Position numbers and translations under genes: made by a program
In this document: positions 51,608 to 60,153 of the stretch, in pieces
Position numbering within the stretch: the stretch's first letter is position 1
Layout: every line of letters begins with the position of its first letter
From: Thauera sp. 2A1
Lineage (GTDB): Bacteria > Pseudomonadota > Gammaproteobacteria > Burkholderiales > Rhodocyclaceae
Direction: 5' to 3'
Assembly: GCF_009469595.2 (NCBI RefSeq)
Contig: NZ_SSXV01000024.1
Location: 18,189-82,188, forward strand
DNA length: 64,000 nt
The notes under the pieces: generated by a model
Databases searched by the model: none
What the model saw: the letters and a program-made list of their open reading frames with translations, nothing else
What the model was told of the DNA's origin: nothing

Positions 51608-53839
51608 TCAGGGATTGGTCACGGCCGCGGCGACCATGCTTTGAATCTGCCCTTCGTCGAGCCCGACCGATCGCCACACCCTGTGGCTGTGCTCGCCCAG
51701 CGCCGGCGGTGCCCGGTCAAGGGCGAGGGGCAGGTCGCAAAAGTTCCAGTACGCGCCGACCTGTTCGAGGTGCCCATACACCGCGTGCGGATAGGCGGCG
51801 TGCAGCCCCGCCCGTCGGCAGCCGTCGTCGTCGAGAAAGCTCAGACCGGGGTTTTCGAGCGCGGGCTCGCAAGGCACCCCCGCCGCGGTCAGACACTCGC
51901 AGGCCGTCTCGCGGCTGAACGCCGCAAACCAGGCCTCGCGATCGTTCCCGGCCAAGGCGGCGAGCGCCCGCGCTTCCTCCGGCCGCAGCGCGGCGACAGC
52001 CAGCCAGCCGTCCGCGCAGCGATACAGACGGTGATCCGGCGACACGCCGGTCTGCGCCGCGTCGAGGTGATCGATCGGGGACAGACTGCCGTCGGCGCGC
52101 ATCACGGCCTCGCCCACGGTCAGTAGCGTCGCGCCGAGGAGCGATGCCGCCACCGCCTGTCCGTCGCCCGTTATCTGGCGCTGAAAATGCGCGAGCAGGA
52201 GTGCGAACACTGACGACAGCGCGGCGAAGTAGTCCCCGACGCCGAAGCGCAACCACATCGGCGGCCTCCCCTCGCCGCCGCATTCCACTTCCCAGCCGCA
52301 GGCCGCCTGCATCAGCTGGTCGAACCCGGGCCAGTCCTTGCGCGGTCCCAGCGGACCGTAGGAGCTGATGTGGCAATACACAAGCGCCGGATTGATCGCC
52401 TTCAGCGTTTCGTAGTCGATACCCAGCTTGTGCGCGGCCGGCAGGCGGACGTTGTGATGAACCACGTCGGCCCAGCGCACCAGCGCCGCGAGTGCCGGTT
52501 GTGCGGTCGGATCCCCGAGCTTGAGCGTCGCACCGAGCTTGCCACGCTGCGTGCCGGCGAAGATCCGTTCCAGACGGCGCATCGCATCGCCACCGGGGGG
52601 TTCCACCTTGATGACTTCGGCGCCGAGGTCGGCGAGGAGCTGCGTCGCGAAGGGCCCCGCAAGGTAGGCGCCCAGGTCGAGCACCCTGAGGCCAGTGAGG
52701 GGTGCGCTCCCCGACTGCCCCTTCGGCACGCCGTCGAATGCTTGCGCGCGCGGGACGCTCCAAGCCGGGTCCGATTCAAGCGGCAGCAACCCGCCGCGCA
52801 GGCGCGGGGGAGGGTCGGTGGTGTACGCCGGCCCGGGTTCGAACACGTGACCGAGGACGGGATCGTCCACCATCACGACAAATCCGTTGGCACGCGCCTG
52901 TTCGTCGCGGTATATCTCACCGAAAGGGGCCGCAACCTGTGCGGCCACGTCGTGCTGCCAGAAGTGTTCGACCCATTCCTGCGCAGGGCGCGTGGCAATG
53001 ATTGCCCTATTCGCGCCGAAGTTTGGCGCAACGTGGCTGGGTGGATATTTCGCGTTCTCGGCCGCGACCGCCTCGGGCCCCATCGCTGCGAGCGCCTCTG
53101 CCATCCAAGGCGCCTTGTCCGGCGAGTAGTGCACATGGATCCAGCGCCCGTCGAAGCATCGGTGCAGCGGAATAGGCGTCGTCTTGTCGAGCCCTTTCAC
53201 GAACACCGGTGTCGGCGTCTCGGCGCGTGACCAGTGCATGCTCATCGGTGCGAGCGCGGCCTGGGCGAGGCTGGTGTGAGCCGCCCCGCCGCGCCCGTCG
53301 CGTCGACGTGCGATCAGACGCGCCATCACCCCGATGACGCAGAACCAGGCGGCGAGCCAACTCGCGAATGGCATGCGGACGAAGATCGGGCCCGGCCGAT
53401 GACCAGGCTGCTCGTCGAGCAGACCCAAGCGCGCGAGCACGAGCGATTCCCGCGGCAAGGCCTCGGCGAGTGGATGCCGGGATGGCCAGCCGGTGATTGC
53501 CGAGACAACAAGCTGCGGGCATGCTGCAGCAAGCACGTCGTCCGCCAGCCCCAACGCCGCCGCACGGCGGGGTATGAAGTCGTGGATCAACACGTCGGCG
53601 TCGGCCAGCAAGGCACGCAGACGCCCGCGCCCATCATCGCGATCCAGGTCGAGCTCGACCCGACGCTTTCCCCTGTTGAGAACGGAGAACAAGGCCGTGC
53701 CCTGCTCCGCATCGCTGCCCGGCGCTTCGATGCGGATGACTTCCGCACCCGCCTCCGAGAGCAGCAACCCGGCCGCCGGACCGGGGATGCCGCATGCGAT
53801 CTCGACGACGCGGATACCGGCGAGGATGCCTTCGTGCAT
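51608..53839 (-). CDS. tandem family III CoA transferase (CaiB/BaiF), two fused domains
   Basis: A 743-residue protein made of two CaiB/BaiF-type halves: residues 1-350 and 380-743. Both begin alike (ILAGIRVVEIACGIPGPAAG and LTGLRVLDLGAYLAGPFATQ). The second half has the catalytic Asp in GFDQLMQA (D507). At the aligned place the first half has PRESLVLA, i.e. Glu131 instead of Asp, so it may be non-catalytic or altered. Family III enzymes move CoA between acids without acid anhydrides. It would activate a terpenoid or fragment acid. The start is the Met of MHEGILAGIRV; the upstream in-frame region lacks homology. Confidence 0.88.
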   Translation of the reverse strand: MHEGILAGIRVVEIACGIPGPAAGLLLSEAGAEVIRIEAPGSDAEQGTALFSVLNRGKRRVELDLDRDDGRGRLRALLADADVLIHDFIPRRAAALGLADDVLAAACPQLVVSAITGWPSRHPLAEALPRESLVLARLGLLDEQPGHRPGPIFVRMPFASWLAAWFCVIGVMARLIARRRDGRGGAAHTSLAQAALAPMSMHWSRAETPTPVFVKGLDKTTPIPLHRCFDGRWIHVHYSPDKAPWMAEALAAMGPEAVAAENAKYPPSHVAPNFGANRAIIATRPAQEWVEHFWQHDVAAQVAAPFGEIYRDEQARANGFVVMVDDPVLGHVFEPGPAYTTDPPPRLRGGLLPLESDPAWSVPRAQAFDGVPKGQSGSAPLTGLRVLDLGAYLAGPFATQLLADLGAEVIKVEPPGGDAMRRLERIFAGTQRGKLGATLKLGDPTAQPALAALVRWADVVHHNVRLPAAHKLGIDYETLKAINPALVYCHISSYGPLGPRKDWPGFDQLMQAACGWEVECGGEGRPPMWLRFGVGDYFAALSSVFALLLAHFQRQITGDGQAVAASLLGATLLTVGEAVMRADGSLSPIDHLDAAQTGVSPDHRLYRCADGWLAVAALRPEEARALAALAGNDREAWFAAFSRETACECLTAAGVPCEPALENPGLSFLDDDGCRRAGLHAAYPHAVYGHLEQVGAYWNFCDLPLALDRAPPALGEHSHRVWRSVGLDEGQIQSMVAAAVTNP

Positions 53840-53843
53840 CGCC

Positions 53844-54353
53844 CTACTCCGCGTACGCCTGCTGCACATAGGTCATGCGCCCACCCGCTAGCATCAGCGC
53901 GCAGAACATGTTCAGTTCGACGATCTGGGCGGTGGAAAAATGGCGGCCGAGCTCGGCGAATACCGCGTCGTCGATGGCCATGTAGTCGGCCGCAAAGAGC
54001 TCGGCGTATCGCAGCGCCGCCTTCTCGTGCGGCGAAAAACGAGCATCGTCCGCGCTCAGGCAGGCGATATCCTCCTCGCTCACCGCGTCGTCCTTGCGCG
54101 CGAGCTGACACGCCTTGCAGGTCGTGATCGAGGCGATCCTGAGCCGCACCAGCTCGCGGAGGCGGCCGTCGAGCACCCCACTCACGTGCATCGTTTCCAG
54201 GGTCGCGAGCCAGGCTTGGGCAAGCTCGGGGCGATGTGCCCAGACCTGCACCGGGACGGTGGAACTCAACATGCGGTTGGCGCACCCCCGCGCCACTGCG
54301 TCGGCAAGCGGTGCAGGCAACGCATCGAGGGGAATGGGCTGGATTCTCGCCAT
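53844..54353 (-). CDS. carboxymuconolactone-decarboxylase/AhpD-like protein
   Basis: A 169-residue helical protein with the AhpD redox motif C79-x2-C82 in ITTCKACQLARKD, preceded by the usual LRELVRLRIAS. The start MARIQPIPLDAL is the natural family start; an upstream in-frame Met would run through the operator dyad. The stop is four bases before the CoA transferase start. AhpD-like proteins reduce peroxides, and CMD members decarboxylate lactones. The CxxC suggests the peroxidase type. It is the promoter-proximal gene of the leftward unit 54353-46518. Confidence 0.85.
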   Translation of the reverse strand: MARIQPIPLDALPAPLADAVARGCANRMLSSTVPVQVWAHRPELAQAWLATLETMHVSGVLDGRLRELVRLRIASITTCKACQLARKDDAVSEEDIACLSADDARFSPHEKAALRYAELFAADYMAIDDAVFAELGRHFSTAQIVELNMFCALMLAGGRMTYVQQAYAE

Positions 54354-54669
54354 GGTGGGTCCTCGGTTGGGATGAACGGATTGCCCGGCGAGACGTCGGT
54401 CAGAACGCTCAGGCAAGGCTGCAGAACTTCGACGAGCCACCCGACCCTGCATGAAGCGCTCGATCGCGGGGTCGAGCGGCCTCACCGATGCACAGCCTCT
54501 CGTAGTTATATGTTCAGTTTTTGCATTTTTGTTCAAATATACGACTGAATCCCCTCCGAAACAAGAACGGCGTGATCTGACCGGGTGTCAGAACACGCCG
54601 CACCTGCCTCAGGATGTAGAGAGGACGTTCGCAATCGCGGTTTTTCCCGACCGCGCCGTTACTGCCCGT
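54354..54669. promoter_or_regulatory. promoter region of the leftward CMD-CoA transferase unit with operator dyad
   Basis: No gene in these 316 bp. The dyad TGTTCAGT-TTTTGCATT-TTTGTTCA at 54511-54535 fits the 8-9-8 layout; the centre TTTTGCATT and right half match best. It is about 160 bp before the AhpD-like gene. Confidence 0.6.
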
Positions 54670-55026
54670 TCAGGGCTGACGAATGAAGTAGCGCACGTGG
54701 AGCTTGCCGCCCTCGTCGAAGCGATAGAGCTCGATGGTTTCGATCGTCACATCGGTCCCCTTCACCCTGTTGCGGTTGTGACAGGCCGCCTCGCAGCCAT
54801 TGATGATCATCGCGACCTCCTCGATGTCGATCTTGGCGTTCTGCGCGGTCCACATCGCTTCAAGCACCGGCCACCCGTCAGCGGGCGGTCGGCCGACGTA
54901 TTCGATTGAGAGACCGCCGGGCGCGACCTCGCGGTAAGCAGCCAGAAAACCTTCCTTGTCGGAGGCGTTCCATCGGGCAAGCTGTGTGTGCAGGAAATGC
55001 TCGATGGCCTTCGCGTCGATGCTCAT
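54670..55026 (-). CDS. NTF2-like/SnoaL-fold protein
   Basis: A 118-residue protein with the alpha-beta cone pattern of NTF2-like proteins: an N-terminal helix (IEHFLHTQLARWNASDKEGFLAAYREVA) and four strands ending in IETIELYRFDEGGKLHVRYFIRQ. The family covers ketosteroid isomerases, cyclases, dehydratases and binding proteins. No ketosteroid isomerase Tyr-Asp pair can be fixed by eye. It lies 38 bp downstream of the AttH/CrtC-like gene in the P450 copy 2 operon, so it probably acts on the P450 product or its isomer. Confidence 0.72.
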   Translation of the reverse strand: MSIDAKAIEHFLHTQLARWNASDKEGFLAAYREVAPGGLSIEYVGRPPADGWPVLEAMWTAQNAKIDIEEVAMIINGCEAACHNRNRVKGTDVTIETIELYRFDEGGKLHVRYFIRQP

Positions 55027-55064
55027 GGGAGCTCCTTTTTCGTGTCTCGTGTTGATTGGGCGCG

Positions 55065-56096
55065 TCAGAGTTCGCTGCCGCGCACATTGCGCGCGCTGCC
55101 GTTGCGGCGGTCCGATTCGCCCCAGGCCATCCAGCGATCCGGCTCGCGCGTATCACCCACACGCCTCCAGCGGCCTTCCTGTTGCGCGGTGATCGGGAAT
55201 CCGCCGACAAAGTCCATCATTTCGCCTTTCGGATCAGGCAGGAACTCCCACTCCTCCCGGCCATCGACCACGATACGGGCAGTTTCGGCGAAATAACTTC
55301 CCTCCTTGTGTCGCACCTCGCCCTCGATATCCGTCGTGCAATAGATCTCGCCCTTGTGGTTCTGGAAGATCGCGTAGCCCAGATTCTCGTGACCGACCAT
55401 AAACGAGCCCGCATCCCAGGTCCCGTCCTTGTAGATCGTCGCGAACGACCACCAGATGACGTGCATCTTGTTGTTTACGACGAGGTCCTTCTGGAAGTGA
55501 ATGGCGCCGCCGTCGGCCATCCACGCCTGGTCGAGCGCGATGACGCCCTTCACCGGACGCCCCTCGCAGATGCCGGACACGTCGTAGAGTTGCGACACGT
55601 AGAAGGTGCCCCAATCCTCGCCGGGCAGGTACCACTGCATGCCGTTGCCGATAAGCGGCCCGCCGATGTCGAGAAGCCCCTCCTCCTTCCAGCTGAAGAG
55701 CTCACCCGACGCGGTGATCAGCCACGGCTCGCCGGGTTCGCCGTCCAGGCTGGACCAGCAGGCGGTATCTCCTTCCAGCCAGCGTTTAGGGAACATCGTC
55801 ATCGCGCGAGGCAGGATCCTTTCCTTGTCGACCCGAATGTGGCGCTCGTCAATCCGGGTGGACTGATAGATGAACTTTGTCGGATTGGGGGAGCTGCCAG
55901 GCGCATTTACGGCACGGACGAAGGAATAGATGTGCCCTTCTTCGTCGCGCACACTGCCGAAGGGCATGTGCTTGGTGAGCTTGAGCCCAAAATGATCACG
56001 CAGGTCCGCGAGCTTGGCGCCGCTGACTTTCTGCGGTCCGACCAGGCATTGATAGGCGAAATCGCCCCGTTGAGGAACGGTCTGGAAGATTCTCAT
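55065..56096 (-). CDS. AttH/CrtC-like beta-rich protein of unknown function
   Basis: A 343-residue cytosolic protein I only tentatively place. The pattern GMQWYLPGEDWGTFYVS, VKGVIALDQAWMADG and DAGSFMVGHENLGYAI is like the lipocalin-like double barrel of AttH/hydroxyneurosporene-synthase-type proteins, some of which act on hydrophobic carotenoids or terpenoids. No metal site or catalytic motif is obvious. The start MRIFQTVPQR follows a weak leader. It lies between P450 copy 2 (65 bp upstream) and the NTF2-like gene, in one leftward unit, so terpenoid binding or hydration is a reasonable guess. Confidence 0.55.
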   Translation of the reverse strand: MRIFQTVPQRGDFAYQCLVGPQKVSGAKLADLRDHFGLKLTKHMPFGSVRDEEGHIYSFVRAVNAPGSSPNPTKFIYQSTRIDERHIRVDKERILPRAMTMFPKRWLEGDTACWSSLDGEPGEPWLITASGELFSWKEEGLLDIGGPLIGNGMQWYLPGEDWGTFYVSQLYDVSGICEGRPVKGVIALDQAWMADGGAIHFQKDLVVNNKMHVIWWSFATIYKDGTWDAGSFMVGHENLGYAIFQNHKGEIYCTTDIEGEVRHKEGSYFAETARIVVDGREEWEFLPDPKGEMMDFVGGFPITAQQEGRWRRVGDTREPDRWMAWGESDRRNGSARNVRGSEL

Positions 56097-56161
56097 CGTT
56101 GAATTCCGGAAGAGGTCGGGAAGCCGCCCGTGCGCGCGACGGGCGGGAACGGTGCCCGGGT

Positions 56162-57436
56162 TCAGTCCCAGATCACATGCACGTGGGACGCGCCGCGCAG
56201 CTGGGCACCTTCGATGACCGGTGCGGGCTTGTCCGGGTCCAGCCGCAGGTTCGGAAAGAGATCGAGGATCGCGTTGATCGCGCAATTGAGCTCCACCTTG
56301 GCAACGAACTGTCCGATGCACATGTGCGGGCCGAACCCGAAACCGAAGGAGGGCTTGAGCTTGCGGTCGATGTCGAACTGGTCCGGGTTCTCGAACACCT
56401 CCTCGTCCCGGTTCGCCGATACCACCATGCACTGCACGAACGACCCCTTGGGGATCGTCACGCCGTGCAGTTCCACCTCCTTGGCCGTCTCGCGCACCTT
56501 GAAGGTCGCCACCGGCTCATAGCGGACGGCTTCGTCGATCAGCTTGGGCACCAGCGAGCGGTCGGCCCTGACGCGATCGACCAGCCCCGGCGTCGTCAGC
56601 AACAGGGTCATGACGGAACTGAACGTGCGCGTGGTCGTCTCGCCCGCCGCCGGCAACAGCGAGCGCACAAAGGTGATGACCTGGTGGTCGTCGAGCCTCT
56701 CGCCCTCATATTCGGCACGCAGCAGGCGCCCAATGATGTCGTCGCCGTGGGAGCCCTCGGCGCGGCGCTTGACCACCACCTCCTGAATGGCGTCATAGAG
56801 CAGTTTGACCGCAACCCCGGCATTGCGGCGCGCCTCATCGATCTTCTCGGGGTCGACCTGGTTGCCTCCGACCATCGCCAGGGTCCATGCCGCGTACTTC
56901 TTGTACTTCTCGGTGTCGTCCGTCGGGAAACCCATCAGCGCGTACATTTCACGGATCGGGAAGTACAAGCCGAAGTCCATCAGATCCGCCTTCCTCTGCG
57001 ACACCATCGGCTCGAGGAAGTCCTTGCGGATCACGTGGTCGATCTGGCCCCGCCACTTGTTGACCGTATCCGGCATGAAGGCCGGTTGCAGCAAGGCCCG
57101 CACGCGCCGGTGTTGCTCGCCGTCCATCGCGAGAATGATCAGGCCATCGAAGAATGCCCCCAGTCCCTCGGCAATGAATCCGTTGGTGTAAGTGTCGGCA
57201 TCACGCAGCACGTTCATCACGTCCTTGTAGCCGAACAGCGCGAACGTGGGCCGAGTGCCCTGTTTGAGGCCGGCGTTCGTCGGCACGCCGAACTGCTTGA
57301 TGAAGTCCCCGACGTAGATCGGGGACTTGCCGCGCATCGCCCGGCACGCGGCGTGAATGTCGCCTTTGCCCTTGTAGGTTTCCGATACGGCCGTGTATGC
57401 GGTTTCGAGGTCGAGGTTGAGGATATCGGTGCTCAC
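56162..57436 (-). CDS. cytochrome P450 (copy 2)
   Basis: A 424-residue P450 starting with GTG behind an AGGAGACAACC leader. Heme motif FGFGPHMCIGQ with C373, I-helix AAGETTTRTF, and E-x-x-R in DEAVRYEPV. It is a paralogue of the P450 at 44978-46252, sharing most of its core. The N-terminal residues differ (STDILNLDLETAY). It is the first gene of a leftward unit with the AttH/CrtC-like and NTF2-like genes, divergent from a TetR regulator. Hydroxylation of a terpenoid or steroid ring is inferred from the dit analogy. Confidence 0.94.
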   Translation of the reverse strand: MSTDILNLDLETAYTAVSETYKGKGDIHAACRAMRGKSPIYVGDFIKQFGVPTNAGLKQGTRPTFALFGYKDVMNVLRDADTYTNGFIAEGLGAFFDGLIILAMDGEQHRRVRALLQPAFMPDTVNKWRGQIDHVIRKDFLEPMVSQRKADLMDFGLYFPIREMYALMGFPTDDTEKYKKYAAWTLAMVGGNQVDPEKIDEARRNAGVAVKLLYDAIQEVVVKRRAEGSHGDDIIGRLLRAEYEGERLDDHQVITFVRSLLPAAGETTTRTFSSVMTLLLTTPGLVDRVRADRSLVPKLIDEAVRYEPVATFKVRETAKEVELHGVTIPKGSFVQCMVVSANRDEEVFENPDQFDIDRKLKPSFGFGFGPHMCIGQFVAKVELNCAINAILDLFPNLRLDPDKPAPVIEGAQLRGASHVHVIWD

Positions 57437-57494
57437 GGTTGTCTCCTGTGTGGCGCCCGTTGCTGCGGTTATCGAGAAACAACCGCCAGACACA

Positions 57495-57519
57495 TGCGCA
57501 TTTTTTGCAAAAGCGTCCA
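57495..57519. promoter_or_regulatory. operator-like dyad upstream of P450 copy 2
   Basis: TGCGCATT-TTTTGCAAA-AGCGTCCA. The centre is identical to that of the perfect palindrome at 8300-8324, while the halves match moderately. It lies 59 bp before the P450 start, on the P450 side of the divergent region. Confidence 0.5.
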
Positions 57520-57569
57520 CATCCTAACCATCAAATCGAAGCGGTGGCCGATTCGGCAGCGACTGTCGT

Positions 57570-57584
57570 TTGACCTCGAGTCAA
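57570..57584. promoter_or_regulatory. TTGAC-N5-GTCAA palindrome upstream of TetR
   Basis: Exact 5-bp arms around CTCGA, 46 bp before the TetR start at 57631. A matching palindrome (TTTGAC-N5-GTCAAA) stands upstream of the CrtI-like gene at 60071-60087. The pair suggests an operator of the TetR encoded at 57631-58350, different from the 25-bp dyad. Confidence 0.6.
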
Positions 57585-57630
57585 CTGCGCTAAGCTTCGC
57601 GGACAACAAGCGGAAACGAAATCTTCCAAC

Positions 57631-58350
57631 ATGCCCAGCTCTTCCCGAAACCCGAGCAAGTCGACCGAACGCGCGGCCCCCGATAAGAGGGAGACCTTGC
57701 GCCGCATCAGCGCTGCGGCGCGACGGGAATTCGCCGCCAAGGGACTGGCGGACGCCCGCATCGACGATATCGCCCATGCCGCCGGCGTCACAAAACAGCT
57801 CGTTTATCACTACTTCCGGAGCAAGGAGGAACTCTTCGCCTGCGTGCTGGAAGACTCGTCCGCGACGACCATGGGCGAACTCGTCGCGGTAGAACTGGAT
57901 CACCTGGCGCCACGTGACGCGCTGCGGGCACTCCTCAACCACATGATCCGGCCCTATTGCGACCCCATGCTGAGCGCGCTCGCACAGGAAGGGATCCGCT
58001 ACCACGAGAGCCATGCCACGCCGCGCAACAGCTTTGTCGACCTCGCTCCCGAGCTCAAGCGCAAGATGCGCAGCGTGCTCGCTCGCGGGGCCCAAAGTGG
58101 CGATTTTCGTGCGAACGTCGACCCGGACCTGTTCCTCGCCGCAGCCGCGCAGGTGACCACCAGCGCCTTCGTCAGCCGCTACACCGTCGTCACCCTGTGC
58201 GGCCTGGACGTGGCGAACGCCGACGACGCGGACACATGGCGACGCTTCGCGGTCGACTTCGTGCTGGCTGCCGTCGAGCGCGAGCGCAGCGACCAACATC
58301 CGCTCATGCGGCCCGACGCCCCGCCGAAGACGCCGCCCGAAGCGGCCTGA
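57631..58350 (+). CDS. TetR-family regulator (type different from the two paralogues)
   Basis: A 239-residue TetR protein. The DNA-binding domain covers about residues 20-70 (RISAAARREFAAKGLADARIDDIAHAAGVTKQLVYHYFRSKEELF split around the helix-turn-helix). The recognition helix (VTKQLVYHYFRS) differs from SRGTFYRYFSS of the other two TetRs, so it should read another site. It is divergent from P450 copy 2 and has the TTGAC palindrome upstream. Likely a local regulator of itself, the P450 unit or the CrtI-like gene. Confidence 0.9.
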   Translation: MPSSSRNPSKSTERAAPDKRETLRRISAAARREFAAKGLADARIDDIAHAAGVTKQLVYHYFRSKEELFACVLEDSSATTMGELVAVELDHLAPRDALRALLNHMIRPYCDPMLSALAQEGIRYHESHATPRNSFVDLAPELKRKMRSVLARGAQSGDFRANVDPDLFLAAAAQVTTSAFVSRYTVVTLCGLDVANADDADTWRRFAVDFVLAAVERERSDQHPLMRPDAPPKTPPEAA

Positions 58351-58383
58351 CAGCTACGGCCACCTTGCGCGACGCGCGCCACA

Positions 58384-59964
58384 TCAGCGTGCGAGGAAAC
58401 GCTTCACCCGACTGGCGGCGATCCGTCCCGGCAAGCCGTTGACCCCACCACCCGGGTGGATGCCCGCGCCTCCGAGGAAGAGTCCTGCAACCGGCAGGCT
58501 GTCCCCACCCAATCCCGCCGCCGGCCTCATCATCGCGGAACGCGTGGTGCTCGTATCCACATGCACCACGCAGCCGCGATGCACATTGAGCCGTTTCTCC
58601 AGGTCCGGCGCGGCCTCGACCCGACGACCGATCTCGAATTCCTTGAGACCCAGCATGTATTCGGCGGCCTGGTCGATGACCGTCTGCCCTACCCGGTCCC
58701 TGATGGCATCCCATCCTTCGCGCGGCTCGACCGGCGTCGCAACGGGATAGAGGTAGGCCACGTCCTGCCCCTCTGGCGCCTGCCCAGGATCGACAGCGGT
58801 CGGGACCGTGATCCACATGTAGGGCAGCTTCGACACCTCGCCGCGCGCGGCGCAGCGGAAGTTGTCGAGCACGGCATCGGAGGTGCCGATCAGGAGCACG
58901 CTCTTGCGCAGACTCAGCCCGTCGGCCCGCAGGGCTTCAATGCGGCGGTAATTCACCTGGCTACTGAGCGCGACATCGACCTTCAGTGGCGATGCCCCGT
59001 GGCCGTTGGCCGGCGCAAGTGCTACGCGAGTTAGCGTGCGCCGATCGAGCGCCCCGGGCGTAACCATTTCCAGCGCCATCTTCGGGTGGATCGACGCCAC
59101 CACGGCTTTCGCCGACAGTACACGTCCGTCCTTGAGTCGCACCCCCTTCGCCCGACCATCGCCGGCAATGATCTCCGCCACCGGCGCAGAAACCAGGATC
59201 TCCCCACCCAGCTCGCGCAACCGGGCTGCCAGCGCATCCGACAACGCCTGAGTCCCCCCCACGGCGCGACCCAGCCCGAAGCGATGGATGAAGCCCAACA
59301 GCGCGAAGTAGATCCCCGTCGCGTCGTTCGCGATGGGTCCGGCCGCGCCAAGCAGGCAGCACAGCGCCGACTGTACGACCGGATGCTCGAAGCGCTCCAT
59401 GATCGACGTGTACGCCGGACTGCCGATGAGCGCCATGATTTCCGGTTTCAGATGGCGGTTCCTGAGGACCGCCTTCAGGGCCTGCCATTTCGCGCCCAGG
59501 TTGCGCTGCGCGGGGTCGACACGCATCATCGGAATGGCCATGTCGATGAAGGCATCCACGAGCTTCATCAGTGCCAGGAACTCCTCCGCGTCTCGGGACG
59601 AGAAGCGCCGGATCTCGGCCGCAGTCTTTTCCGGCTCGCGCCAGAACACCAGCGAATTGCCATCCGGATGGACGTACACATATCCGGGAGACATTTCGAC
59701 CTGACGAAACCCATGACGCTCGAGCTGCAGCTCCTGCGGCATCATGGGATGAACCCGGAGCGACATAAGATCAAGCGCGCAGGGGTTGATCAGATGCCGG
59801 GGCGCCTCCGGAATCAGGTAACCACTGGAGGCCATGCCGCCGATCTTCTCGCGGGCCTCGATGACGACGACACGTTTGCCTGCCTCGGCCAGATAACAGG
59901 CGGCCGCCAAGCCATTGTGCCCGCCACCGACGATCGCCACGTCATAACTGTTTGCGCCACTCAT
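58384..59964 (-). CDS. FAD-dependent oxidoreductase, phytoene-desaturase/PYROXD2-like
   Basis: A 526-residue NAD(P)/FAD oxidoreductase. FAD motif VAIVGGGHNGLAAACYLAEAG at residues 9-29, split here into family signature plus helix, then EAREKIGGMASSGYL; the C-terminal FAD closing motif is LFLGGAGIHPGGGVNGLPG. It belongs to the CrtI/phytoene-dehydrogenase superfamily. In terpenoid catabolism such an enzyme could introduce double bonds or oxidise a hydrophobic ring. The start MSGANSYDV has a GGAGGGAGACAGA leader. Its promoter contains the TTTGAC palindrome at 60071-60087. The stop is 34 bp from that of the TetR gene. Confidence 0.88.
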   Translation of the reverse strand: MSGANSYDVAIVGGGHNGLAAACYLAEAGKRVVVIEAREKIGGMASSGYLIPEAPRHLINPCALDLMSLRVHPMMPQELQLERHGFRQVEMSPGYVYVHPDGNSLVFWREPEKTAAEIRRFSSRDAEEFLALMKLVDAFIDMAIPMMRVDPAQRNLGAKWQALKAVLRNRHLKPEIMALIGSPAYTSIMERFEHPVVQSALCCLLGAAGPIANDATGIYFALLGFIHRFGLGRAVGGTQALSDALAARLRELGGEILVSAPVAEIIAGDGRAKGVRLKDGRVLSAKAVVASIHPKMALEMVTPGALDRRTLTRVALAPANGHGASPLKVDVALSSQVNYRRIEALRADGLSLRKSVLLIGTSDAVLDNFRCAARGEVSKLPYMWITVPTAVDPGQAPEGQDVAYLYPVATPVEPREGWDAIRDRVGQTVIDQAAEYMLGLKEFEIGRRVEAAPDLEKRLNVHRGCVVHVDTSTTRSAMMRPAAGLGGDSLPVAGLFLGGAGIHPGGGVNGLPGRIAASRVKRFLAR

Positions 59965-60070
59965 TCTGTCTCCCTCCGGGGTGTACCGGATGCGCTTGTT
60001 GGTGAAATGCGTCCGATTCGACGAACCAACCGATTGAAGCACAGCGCCCCGGCCGGACACGGCGGAGCGG

Positions 60071-60087
60071 TTTGACGCGGAGTCAAA
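60071..60087. promoter_or_regulatory. TTTGAC-N5-GTCAAA palindrome upstream of the CrtI-like gene
   Basis: Exact 6-bp arms around GCGGA, 107 bp before the oxidoreductase start and near the end of the leftward TetR gene at 60154. It matches the site at 57570-57584 in arms and spacing. Confidence 0.6.
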
Positions 60088-60153
60088 GCGCAGTGGAAGA
60101 CGGACGGATGCCGCACCCTCACTCGTCCGCAGCGGCGGGCGGACGCGGCGTGT

